A DNA stretch of 15,018 nucleotides. It comes from JANNHP01 sp031404455 (GTDB lineage Bacteria > Planctomycetota > JAJSAM01 > JAJVHW01). The DNA lies in contig JANNHP010000296.1 in assembly GCA_031404455.1 (NCBI GenBank), forward strand, positions 1-15,018. The letters are read 5' to 3'. Under the pieces are notes generated by a model. It worked only from the letters and a program-made list of their open reading frames with translations. It made no database searches and was not told the origin of the DNA. The position numbers and the translations under genes are program-made. Below are positions 7,899 to 14,581 of the stretch, in pieces; position 1 is the stretch's first letter, and every line of letters starts with the position of its first letter.

Positions 7899-8137
7899 GG
7901 GCCACCCTCCCGCGGGGCTCGGCCCCGCATGCCTCTCGACCACCGGCACGGAGCACCGCCGCGCCCGGCGTGAGGAGGCTACGCAGGGCTCCGATGGGAA
8001 CGCAATGGGGCGAACTGCCCAGGCGCGCACCGTAGAGCGCCGCACCTCAGCGGCGCCTCCACGGATGCCGATAGCAGCAAGAGCGCTCTGGACTCGTGAC
8101 GGGAACGTCACCAGCGACAGCGCACGGGAGGCTCGAA
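7899..8137. other. Divergent intergenic region, no feature resolved
   Basis: This 239-base gap separates the start codons of the PepSY lipoprotein (minus) and the secreted multidomain protein (plus), so it must hold both start regions. I see the Shine-Dalgarno sites at its two ends but no convincing -35/-10 pair, riboswitch or conserved hairpin. Confidence 0.4.
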
Positions 8138-10426
8138 GTGACACGACGACCGGTTGCCGCGTGCGCGAGATGGATCTTCGGCGCGGTCGCCGCGCTGGTC
8201 CTCCTGCCGGCCCCGGAGGCGGTCGCGGTTCCGGCGCCGCTCGCGATCGAGTTCGTCGTGACGAAGCCGCTGTCGAAGGAAGGCGGGAAGTTCACCGTGT
8301 CGCTCGTGGTCTCGAACACTGGGACGGCGACGATCACCAACGTCCGGCCGTCGGGACTCGACGTGACGGGCACGGGCGCAGCGGCGCTTCGGAGCTGGCC
8401 GAAGCCCGCCACGGCGACGATCCGCGCCGGGGGACGCGCGACCTTCAAGCTGGGCTACGTCGCGACGCTCCGCGGCGCCGTCGAACTCTCGGGGACGGCG
8501 ACGAGCGACGCGGGCGACTCGCCCGCCGCGGTCTCGGCGCAGATCGTCATCGCGCCCGCAAAGCCGGGTGCGTCGGCGACGACCACGGATCTCGGCGACG
8601 TGACGATCCGCGTCGGCAAGACCTCGCTGCCTCTCTGCCTGCGCGACGAGAAGACGGGGAACCCGATCGCCGGACTCGCGATCGCGTTCGCGGCGGACAA
8701 GAAGGTGAAGAGCCGCGGCGTCGTCGCCGTCCTCGACCCGCTCGGCCGCTACCCGCCGCAGTGGATCCTCCTCTCGGGACCGCGATCCGCGTCCGCGGCG
8801 AAGGCGTCGGGGCCTGCATCGCCGGTGGACCTCTCCGTCCGCGGACCCTGCGGGAACGCTGATCCGCTGATGCGCGTGATCGCTCCGATCGAGACGACGG
8901 CTCTCCCGCCCGCGAAACCTCTCACGGTGCCGCCGTCGCCCGACACGCCGTTCGAGGCGGGGGACGAATCCGCCACCATCGTGGCCGCCGTGAAGGCGGC
9001 GCTCCTCCAGGCGGTCGAGACGGCGCGGGGCGTCGGCGGCAACCTGCTGAACTCGAGCGTGACCTCCGGGATCGTCTCGCGCGAGACGGTCACCTGCGCG
9101 GACGCGTGGCAGAAGGATCTCGAAGCGCTCGACGCCCTGGCCGAAGGCGAGATCGTCGGCATGGTCGTGAGCGACCCGCGGGCCGAACTCGCGTGTCTCG
9201 CACTCGGTCCGGCGTCTCCCGCGTGCCTCGGAACCGTGGAGGTCCTCGGGACCGCCGCGAAGGTGTCGCAGGTGGTGGACCGCTGGAGACTCGACTCGTT
9301 CTGTGCCTCGCCGACGCGGCGCGACCTCGTCACCCGCTACAAACTCGACCTCCATCTTCCGCCGGCACTCGACTTCCTCGACCAGGACATCTACGCGCAC
9401 ATCGGTCCCGCCGTGGACTCGTACGCGAACCTGTTCCCGATCAACACCGCGGTGACGGACCGCGTGGGCCTGCCGCTGACGAGCGGATCGCTCGAACTCG
9501 TGAGCTTCTCGGACCCGGGACTCGGCATCGTCGCGCCGCTCGACGTCGACGGCGTCACCGAGTTCGACGCGCCGCCCGGCGACTACCGCTGGTGCGTGAA
9601 CTCGCCGGGCCACGAGCCCGAGACGGGCGACGTCACCGTGACGGGTCCCGGGACGACGGACATCGTCGCGGCGCTCGCGCCTGTCGTCGCGACGACGGTC
9701 GATCTCGGCGCCGACGGCCTCACAGGGTTCCTCGCCGCGGGCACGACGCGCCAGATGACGGCCACGTTCCGCGACGCGAACGGGCAGCCGATCGACTGCG
9801 CGGGGCGCGTGCGCTGGTACGCCGTCAACCCCGTCGGAACCGTCGTCGCGACGGTCGATCCGCTCACCGGCCTCGTCACGATGCAGGACGGCTGCGGCGC
9901 CGCGCGGATCGTCGCGTGGTGCGACGGTGTGTCGAGCGCGGGGCGGCTCTTCTCCACCGACTGCAAGGGGACGCTCCCGCCGAAGCCGCCGACCGGTGGC
10001 GGCGGGGGAGGAGGCGGTGGTGGTGGCGGTGGTGGTTCGACTGCGCCTGCGGTGTCGATCACCTCAGCGTCGGTCTCCTACGTGGGGGACGACGCGCAGT
10101 ACCACCTGTACCAGTTGACGGTGTCGGGGACCGCGTCGGGGCCGGTCGGATCCTCGTTCAACCTGGTGGTGTACGGCGGCCACCCTGCGTTCTCGACGCC
10201 GATCAGGCAGACCACGTTCCCGGCGTGGGGCGACGCGAACCGCGACGAGGGCGAGGCCGGAACGACGTCGTGGTCGCACACGGAGACTCTCCGAACGTTC
10301 GTCCAGAACCCCCGCGACTTCTACGACATCGTCATCGAACTCGACGCCCGGGTGACCCACCAGCCCGCCGGCGGGAACGCCCGGGAGGCGGTCGCGACGA
10401 TGGCCGACGCTGGGCACCTGAACTGA
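8138..10426 (+). CDS. Secreted multidomain protein with CARDB-like, carboxypeptidase-regulatory-like and bacterial Ig-like regions
   Basis: The protein has 762 residues from the GTG at 8138, chosen because GGGAGG at 8126-8131 is ideally placed and the Sec signal peptide begins there (Arg3, Arg4, hydrophobic core about 13-24, cleavage near AVA at 28-30). A CARDB-like sandwich spans about 34-138 (KFTVSLVVSNTG at 51-62). About 273-395 is mostly helical with several cysteines (320, 353, 363, 389). About 437-505 resembles a carboxypeptidase-regulatory-like fold (FDAPPGDYRWCV). About 514-610 resembles a Big_2 Ig-like domain (TRQMTATFRDANGQ). A run of 14 glycines (620-633) links to a C-terminal beta-rich region of about 130 residues with no recognised family. 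No catalytic motif is visible. A structural or adhesive surface role is inference. Confidence 0.82.
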   Translation: MTRRPVAACARWIFGAVAALVLLPAPEAVAVPAPLAIEFVVTKPLSKEGGKFTVSLVVSNTGTATITNVRPSGLDVTGTGAAALRSWPKPATATIRAGGRATFKLGYVATLRGAVELSGTATSDAGDSPAAVSAQIVIAPAKPGASATTTDLGDVTIRVGKTSLPLCLRDEKTGNPIAGLAIAFAADKKVKSRGVVAVLDPLGRYPPQWILLSGPRSASAAKASGPASPVDLSVRGPCGNADPLMRVIAPIETTALPPAKPLTVPPSPDTPFEAGDESATIVAAVKAALLQAVETARGVGGNLLNSSVTSGIVSRETVTCADAWQKDLEALDALAEGEIVGMVVSDPRAELACLALGPASPACLGTVEVLGTAAKVSQVVDRWRLDSFCASPTRRDLVTRYKLDLHLPPALDFLDQDIYAHIGPAVDSYANLFPINTAVTDRVGLPLTSGSLELVSFSDPGLGIVAPLDVDGVTEFDAPPGDYRWCVNSPGHEPETGDVTVTGPGTTDIVAALAPVVATTVDLGADGLTGFLAAGTTRQMTATFRDANGQPIDCAGRVRWYAVNPVGTVVATVDPLTGLVTMQDGCGAARIVAWCDGVSSAGRLFSTDCKGTLPPKPPTGGGGGGGGGGGGGGSTAPAVSITSASVSYVGDDAQYHLYQLTVSGTASGPVGSSFNLVVYGGHPAFSTPIRQTTFPAWGDANRDEGEAGTTSWSHTETLRTFVQNPRDFYDIVIELDARVTHQPAGGNAREAVATMADAGHLN
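9995..10036 (+). repeat. In-frame GGN tract encoding 14 glycines
   Basis: Fourteen consecutive GGN codons (GGT, GGC, GGG and GGA mixed) lie inside the secreted protein gene. They form a flexible hinge between the Ig-like part and the C-terminal domain. Because the codons are mixed, simple slippage is less likely than in a pure repeat. Any length change in threes would keep the frame. Confidence 0.9.
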
Positions 10427-10446
10427 CCTCGATGACGCCGGACGTG

Positions 10447-10463
10447 TGACGCGCGAAGCGTCA
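10447..10463. terminator. Short hairpin at the convergent gene junction
   Basis: TGACGC (10447-10452) and GCGTCA (10458-10463) form a perfect 6-bp stem with loop GCGAA. It lies in the 34-base gap between the stop at 10426 and the esterase gene, and includes the esterase stop codon (10461-10463). It may help end both transcripts but is weak and has no T-tract. Confidence 0.3.
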
Positions 10464-12044
10464 GCGCGCCGCGTCGCCGCTGACGCTCAGCCGCGCGCGG
10501 TAGACGATCGAACGGTCCTCGTCGCTCGCCCACTGCTCCAGCAGGAAGCGCAGGTCCGTCTGCACGACACCCGAGAACGCGGACTTGCCGTTGACGATCA
10601 CATCGACCGGCTTCGAAAGGTCCACGAGGCGCGGCGAGAGGAGGACGTCGAACGACGCGATGCCGAGGCACGAGACCTCGATCCGGTTGCCCTTCGCCTC
10701 GGCGCGGATCGTGGCCCACGGCGACTTGCGGTCGAACGCGGGCTCCGACTTCGCGGCGGGGATCGTCGCCTTCTTCTCCATGGATTCCGCGCCGCGCTTC
10801 CATTTCACCGCCACGTCGTCGCCGAACTTCTTCGCGCCGAGGATGCGGCGGAGACCCGCGAAGTCCTTCACCAAGGAGCCGTCGATCGCGTCCACCACGT
10901 CGCCCTTCGCGAGTCCGATCTCTTCTGCGACGGAACCCTGGGCCGCGCTCTCCACGCGCACGCCCGGCCCCGCGAACGCCTGGTCGATCATGACGCCGAT
11001 CCGCACGCGCGTCTCCGTCAGTTTGGGGTTGACGTCGGGGAACGGTTCCTTGCCGGAACCGCCCGCGACCTTCGTGACGCGCAGCCAGTCCACGCGCGAC
11101 GGCGAACGGTCGGCGCCCTCCCACCAGATGACTTTCGGTGCGGGATCGCGGCGCGCACCGTTCATCCACTCCACGATCGCGGGACGCTCCGTCGCGAGGT
11201 ACGTCGGCTCGTGGCGGAAGCCCGCGATGTCGCGCCAGACGAGCGGCGCGCCGAGCGCCGTCACCGCGTCCATGATCGGCTTCAGTCCTGCCGACGGGTA
11301 CAGCGAGTCGAGGTCGGTGTTGACCGCGTAGACGGGACGGTTCATCAAGTTGCGGAGGTGGATCTGCGTGCCGGAGGCGCCCGCGACGCTGACGTGCCCG
11401 TTCAGCGGGATGAACCCGGCGAACGGCGTCGGGTGCGCGACGCCGAGGAACCACGAGCCGGACCCGCCGTCGGAGAAGCCGGTGGCGAACACGGCGTCGT
11501 CGTCCACGTCGTAGGCGCGCTTCGTCTCGCGCACGATGTCGAGCACCATCCCGGAGCCGACGGCGTCCCACCACACGGCGCCGGTCTGGCCGGTCGGGAG
11601 CGCCAAAATCCAGCCGCTCTTCTCGGCCTCGTCCCCCCAGCCGAACTTCATCTCCTCGAGGTCCTCGTACGAGAGGTGCTCGGGCCGGGAGACGCCGCCG
11701 TGCAGGTCGACGACCATGCGCAGGCGCTTCGCCGGGTCGCGCTTCGCCGGGACGTGGAGCAGGTACGGACGCACTCTGCCGTCCGGCGCGACGATCGTCT
11801 TCTCGAGCCAGCCCGACGGCGCGTCGGCGGCGTACGAGCGTCCCGCGGCGAGCGCCGCGGCCACGGCCTCGGCGTCGGGCTTTGCGGCGACGATCTCGTC
11901 GATCGCAGCCTTGCGCTCGGCCGCGGTCTTCGCGGCGAGGAGTTTCGCGACGAGCGCCTTCGGCGACGTCGGGTCTTCCGCGCGGGCGAGGCCCGCGGCG
12001 AGCGAGACGACGGCTGCGGCGACGAGGAACGGGGCGGTCTTCAC
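10461..12044 (-). CDS. Secreted PHB-depolymerase-like alpha/beta-hydrolase esterase with a PDZ domain
   Basis: The protein has 527 residues from the GTG at 12044, which has GGAG 8 bases upstream and opens directly into a Sec signal peptide (Lys2, core about 5-18, cleavage near ARA at 20-22). Residues about 75-300 are an alpha/beta-hydrolase of the PHB-depolymerase/feruloyl-esterase type. The oxyanion-region motif is VVDLHGG (111-117) and the nucleophile elbow is GFSDGG with Ser191. Candidate acid residues are Asp244 or Asp246 (NTDLDSLYP), and the histidine is His278 (GFRHEP). Residues about 345-428 form a PDZ-like domain (GVRVESAAQGSVAEEIGLAKGD at 361-382). The C-terminal 100 residues are beta-rich and unassigned. 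The substrate is probably an ester of a polysaccharide or polyester outside the cytoplasm. The frame remains open upstream to 12632, but the signal peptide and RBS fix this start. Confidence 0.87.
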   Translation of the reverse strand: MKTAPFLVAAAVVSLAAGLARAEDPTSPKALVAKLLAAKTAAERKAAIDEIVAAKPDAEAVAAALAAGRSYAADAPSGWLEKTIVAPDGRVRPYLLHVPAKRDPAKRLRMVVDLHGGVSRPEHLSYEDLEEMKFGWGDEAEKSGWILALPTGQTGAVWWDAVGSGMVLDIVRETKRAYDVDDDAVFATGFSDGGSGSWFLGVAHPTPFAGFIPLNGHVSVAGASGTQIHLRNLMNRPVYAVNTDLDSLYPSAGLKPIMDAVTALGAPLVWRDIAGFRHEPTYLATERPAIVEWMNGARRDPAPKVIWWEGADRSPSRVDWLRVTKVAGGSGKEPFPDVNPKLTETRVRIGVMIDQAFAGPGVRVESAAQGSVAEEIGLAKGDVVDAIDGSLVKDFAGLRRILGAKKFGDDVAVKWKRGAESMEKKATIPAAKSEPAFDRKSPWATIRAEAKGNRIEVSCLGIASFDVLLSPRLVDLSKPVDVIVNGKSAFSGVVQTDLRFLLEQWASDEDRSIVYRARLSVSGDAAR

Positions 12045-12108
12045 GTTGGGTGCTCCGGAGAGTTGGGTTCGTGACGGATCGGTTCGTTCGAGCGGGCCTG
12101 GGTCAGAT

Positions 12109-12139
12109 TCTCGGTAGGGGCGGACCCCCGTGTCCGCCC
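12109..12139 (-). repeat. Dispersed palindromic repeat, copy B (minus orientation)
   Basis: This 31-base element is the reverse complement of 12181-12211 with a single mismatch, and its first half matches bases 1-22 of the window. The core is palindromic: GGGCGGAC at 12118-12125 pairs with GTCCGCCC at 12132-12139 around a 6-base loop. It lies 64 bases upstream of the esterase start, outside any gene. The structure resembles REP elements. Confidence 0.85.
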
Positions 12140-12180
12140 AACGTCGCGTCCGGTTCGGGCGGTGATCCGGGATCAACCGG

Positions 12181-12211
12181 GGGCGGACACGGGGGTCCGC
12201 CTCTACCGAGA
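12181..12211 (+). repeat. Dispersed palindromic repeat, copy C (plus orientation)
   Basis: This is the partner of copy B, 41 bases away in opposite orientation. The two together resemble a BIME-type REP pair and could form one long stem. Its own stem is GGGCGGAC (12181-12188) with GTCCGCCT (12195-12202). The one base that differs from copy B (T at 12202) turns a G-C pair into a G-T pair, so the hairpin is kept in RNA. Confidence 0.85.
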
Positions 12212-12276
12212 GAGGGTATCGAATCGTGCGCAATCCGATGACGCACGCTCCGGCCCGAGCCACGCGCCCGGAATCG

Positions 12277-12314
12277 CACGGGCCCGCCGGTTCGGGGGAA
12301 CCGTCGGGCCCGTG
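12277..12314 (-). terminator. Hairpin after the ferredoxin gene (terminator-like)
   Basis: CACGGGCCCG (12277-12286) is a perfect inverted match to CGGGCCCGTG (12305-12314). Inside it GGTTC (12289-12293) pairs with GAACC (12298-12302). It begins 17 bases past the ferredoxin stop on the minus strand, where an operon terminator is expected. No T-tract follows. It is the most stable-looking hairpin in the window. Confidence 0.6.
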
Positions 12315-12331
12315 ACGACGTGGCGCGTCAG

Positions 12332-12655
12332 CTACTTCTTCGCGTTTTCCGGATTGTGCGGGGGCTCGGACGGGTCGCGGTGCTCCCAGCCGTCCTTCGC
12401 CGTGGAGGCGTTGGGCCACATGGCCGCGGCGGCCTTGTTGTACTCGGCCCACTCGGGCGCCTGGTCCTCGCTGTCGACGATCGCCGCGATCGGACACTCC
12501 GGGAGGCACGCGCCGCAGTCGATGCAGGTCTCCGGGTGGATGACCATCATCGGCTGACCTTCGTGGTCGCCGTAGTGCATCGCCTCGACCGGGCACACGT
12601 CCACGCACGAGCCGTAGCGCTCGCCGAGGCACTTGCCGATGATCACGTAAGACAT
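12332..12655 (-). CDS. fdxA: 7Fe ferredoxin (one 3Fe-4S and one 4Fe-4S cluster), FdxA type
   Basis: The protein has 107 residues from the ATG at 12655, preceded by AGGAGG 6 bases upstream. Seven cysteines lie at 9, 17, 21, 44, 47, 50 and 54 in the pattern CX7CX3CP then CX2CX2CX3CP. This is the 7Fe signature: Cys9, Cys17 and Cys50 (or Cys54, by family rule) bind the 3Fe-4S cluster and the remainder bind the 4Fe-4S. The tail with APEWAEYNKAAAAMW is typical of the FdxA group, extended here to the end by a hydrophilic stretch. It is a cytoplasmic low-potential electron carrier. It lies 73 bases after the DUF2063 gene on the same strand, possibly in one transcript with the MNIO pair, and is followed by a strong hairpin. 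The exact ligand allocation is from family knowledge. Confidence 0.93.
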   Translation of the reverse strand: MSYVIIGKCLGERYGSCVDVCPVEAMHYGDHEGQPMMVIHPETCIDCGACLPECPIAAIVDSEDQAPEWAEYNKAAAAMWPNASTAKDGWEHRDPSEPPHNPENAKK

Positions 12656-12728
12656 TGCGGTCCTCCTGAGGGTGTTGTCCTGCGTCCGAGGGGCAGAAGG
12701 TAGCGGGGCCGGGTGCCGCCGACCAACA

Positions 12729-13589
12729 TCAGATCGCGCGGAGGAATCCGGCCCGCAGAGCCTGCATGGCCGCACCGGCGAAGGCACCCGCCTTCCACGC
12801 GTCGTCGCGCGACCGGGCGGGCTCGGGAAGCGCTGCGAACCAGTTCGCCGCGAGCCTCTCGGCGGCGATCGGCACGCCCGGATCTGCCGATTCGAGAACG
12901 AGCGCCGCATCGTCCGCGAGGACCGCGAACTCGATCCCGAAACGCGGCGGACGTCCGCGGCTCACGGCCGACGTCTCCGCGGTCGCGCGCGGCGGATCCG
13001 GAGTCTCGCCGCGTTCGAGCGCCGCGCGCAGACCGACGACCGCGTGCCGCGTCCGCACGATCGACGCCGACGGCGCGCGCACGACCGTCAGCGCGAGGAG
13101 GTCGTCGAGCGAACCCGCGGCGAGTGCATCGATCTCGACGGCGTCGAGGCAGCGGCCCGGGTCGTCCGTCGCGAACATCGCGCCGAGTTCCGCGCGTTCC
13201 AGCGTCATCAGGTCGACGAGATCCGGCCGCCGCGCGACGAGCTTCGGGTGCTCGCGCGGCAGGAACGCGCGGAAGCGGTCGGCGATCTCGCGGCTCGAGT
13301 GCGTCCGCGACGGCGACACCTCGAGGAACCGCGCGACGATCGCGTCGGTGCCCGTCGGGAGCCCGTCCGCGCCGGCCGCGGCTGCGAGTTCCCGGTCCAT
13401 CAGCGCGAACGAGTACGTCAGCGCGAAACGCAGCATCCCGCGGTAGTTCCCGCGCAGGAGGTCGCGGTAGAGGGCGAGACGCGCCGGGGGCAGCGCGATG
13501 GCGGCGTCGCCCGGATCGATCCCGCCCGTGACGAAGAGACGGTCCGCGAACGCGCGCAGCGTGGCTTCGAGACGCGGCGGGGCGGTCAC
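12729..13589 (-). CDS. DUF2063 / HvfC-like partner protein of an MNIO enzyme
   Basis: The protein has 286 residues, starting at a GTG (13589) that overlaps the MNIO stop in a GTGA tetranucleotide, so the pair is translationally coupled. The N-terminal ~140 residues match the helical DUF2063 (putative DNA-binding domain) layout: LRAFADRLF (11-19), RLALYRDLLRGNYRGML (37-53, the YRxxxRxN segment), then DLVDLMTLERAELGAMF (123-139), equivalent to the LArLExA helix. The remaining part, about 145-286, is alpha/beta and less conserved. In MbnBC and bufferin or HvfBC systems the partner binds the precursor's leader and the MNIO enzyme and brings the substrate to the iron site. That role is inferred here from family and context, and the DNA-binding label is historical. 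It has a single cysteine (Cys147). Confidence 0.82.
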   Translation of the reverse strand: MTAPPRLEATLRAFADRLFVTGGIDPGDAAIALPPARLALYRDLLRGNYRGMLRFALTYSFALMDRELAAAAGADGLPTGTDAIVARFLEVSPSRTHSSREIADRFRAFLPREHPKLVARRPDLVDLMTLERAELGAMFATDDPGRCLDAVEIDALAAGSLDDLLALTVVRAPSASIVRTRHAVVGLRAALERGETPDPPRATAETSAVSRGRPPRFGIEFAVLADDAALVLESADPGVPIAAERLAANWFAALPEPARSRDDAWKAGAFAGAAMQALRAGFLRAI

Positions 13590-14464
13590 GTGCGGGCTCC
13601 GGCGGTCGCGATCGGTTTCCCGACGACGTCATCGTAGATCGCCTGAGCGCGCGCGGCCTCGGCGGCGAGGCGTTCCCACTCCGGGATGTCGTTGTCCCAC
13701 TCGATGAGCACCGACGTCGGTCCCGTGAGCGACAGCGCGTCGCGGAAGAGGTCCCACACCTCGTCGCGGACGGGCGAGCCGTGTGTGTCCACGCACACGT
13801 CGCCGCGGTCGTCGTGTCCGGCCATGTGCATCTGGCCGACGCGGTGCGCGGGCACCGTGCGGAAGAAGTGCTTCGGGTCCGTGCCGTGGTTGCGCCAGTT
13901 CACGTAGCAGTTGTTCACGTCGAGGAGGAGTCCGCAGTCGGCTTCCTCGATCACCGCGCGCGTGAACTCGGCCTCGTCCATCTCGGCGCCCGGAAGGATC
14001 GCGTAGGCGCTCACGTTCTCGACGAGGAACGGCAGTTCGAGGAACTCGCGGACCTGCCGGATGCGCTTCGCCGTGTGCCGCACGGCCTCCCCGGTGAAGG
14101 GCAGCGGCAGGAGGTCGTTCGACGAACGGCCGCCGTCGCGGTTCCAGCACAGGTGGTCGCTCGCCCAGAGCGCCCCGGTCTCGCGGATGATCCGTTTCAG
14201 CGAGCGCAGGTAGTCCCAGTCGAGCGGATCCACCGAGCCGATGCCGAGTCCGACTCCGTGGCACGACATCGGGTAGTGCGGCGCGACGGACATCAGTTGC
14301 GCGCGCGACCGTCCGCCGCGGTCCATGTAGTTCTCGGGCGTGAACTCGAACCACGGCATGGCTGGGCGCTCGGCCGCGATCCGGTCCGCGTGCTTCTTGC
14401 GCAGTCCGACGCCGACGCCGAGGGCGGGGAGTCCGAAGTTGCGCGGGCGGGACGGCGTCGGCAT
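13586..14464 (-). CDS. Multinuclear iron-dependent oxidative enzyme (MNIO, DUF692; MbnB/HvfB/TglH family)
   Basis: This 292-residue TIM-barrel enzyme has the family metal-site motifs in order: PENYM with Glu44, CHG with His69, SDH with Asp103/His104, VEN with Glu149/Asn150, LLDVNN with Asp182 and Asn184, NHG with His193, QMHMAGH with His213/His217, DTHG with Asp226/His228, and IEWD with Glu255/Asp257. DLLPLPFTGEA (117-127) is another family landmark. Known members use two or three irons to oxidise peptide cysteines to oxazolone/thioamide or thiooxazole, or to excise a carbon. The reaction and substrate here are unknown. The ATG at 14464 places the LGVGVGLR strand correctly. No Shine-Dalgarno site precedes it. 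It is directly coupled to the partner gene by a 4-base overlap. Confidence 0.92.
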   Translation of the reverse strand: MPTPSRPRNFGLPALGVGVGLRKKHADRIAAERPAMPWFEFTPENYMDRGGRSRAQLMSVAPHYPMSCHGVGLGIGSVDPLDWDYLRSLKRIIRETGALWASDHLCWNRDGGRSSNDLLPLPFTGEAVRHTAKRIRQVREFLELPFLVENVSAYAILPGAEMDEAEFTRAVIEEADCGLLLDVNNCYVNWRNHGTDPKHFFRTVPAHRVGQMHMAGHDDRGDVCVDTHGSPVRDEVWDLFRDALSLTGPTSVLIEWDNDIPEWERLAAEAARAQAIYDDVVGKPIATAGART

Positions 14465-14471
14465 CGCGGAG

Positions 14472-14477
14472 AGGTTA
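14472..14477 (-). promoter_or_regulatory. Possible -10 element for a leaderless MNIO transcript
   Basis: On the minus strand TAACCT ends 7 bases before the A of the MNIO start codon. If this is a -10 box, transcription would begin at or next to the ATG, giving a leaderless mRNA, which would explain the missing Shine-Dalgarno site. No good -35 is visible. Confidence 0.22.
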
Positions 14478-14581
14478 GCAGCCCGTCGAGGAGCGCTGCG
14501 ATCAGGCGGCTCGACGACGGATCGACGCGGACGTGACTCGAGCGGACGGCGAGGAGTCCGGGCGTCCTGCGGTTCCCGTGA

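Noticed and set aside
7899..8144. Upstream in-frame extension of the PepSY lipoprotein
   Set aside because: It is an Arg/Ser-rich stretch that would bury the lipoprotein signal. The ATG at 7898 has a good RBS.
12109..12211. A two-repeat CRISPR remnant
   Set aside because: The copies are in opposite orientation, strongly palindromic, and a third copy lies 12 kb away with no array or cas gene.
12109..12211. Terminal inverted repeats of a small insertion or MITE
   Set aside because: The space between the copies is only 41 bases, no target-site duplication is visible, and the single copy at the window start argues for an independent REP-like unit.
12045..12632. Upstream in-frame extension of the esterase
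   Set aside because: It would run through the repeat pair and most of the ferredoxin gene. The GTG at 12044 has GGAG upstream and begins a signal peptide.
14465..14581. A RiPP precursor hidden between the CARDB-like gene and the MNIO gene
   Set aside because: I read the minus strand of this gap and found no plausible RBS plus start plus Cys-containing frame. Stops interrupt the frames.
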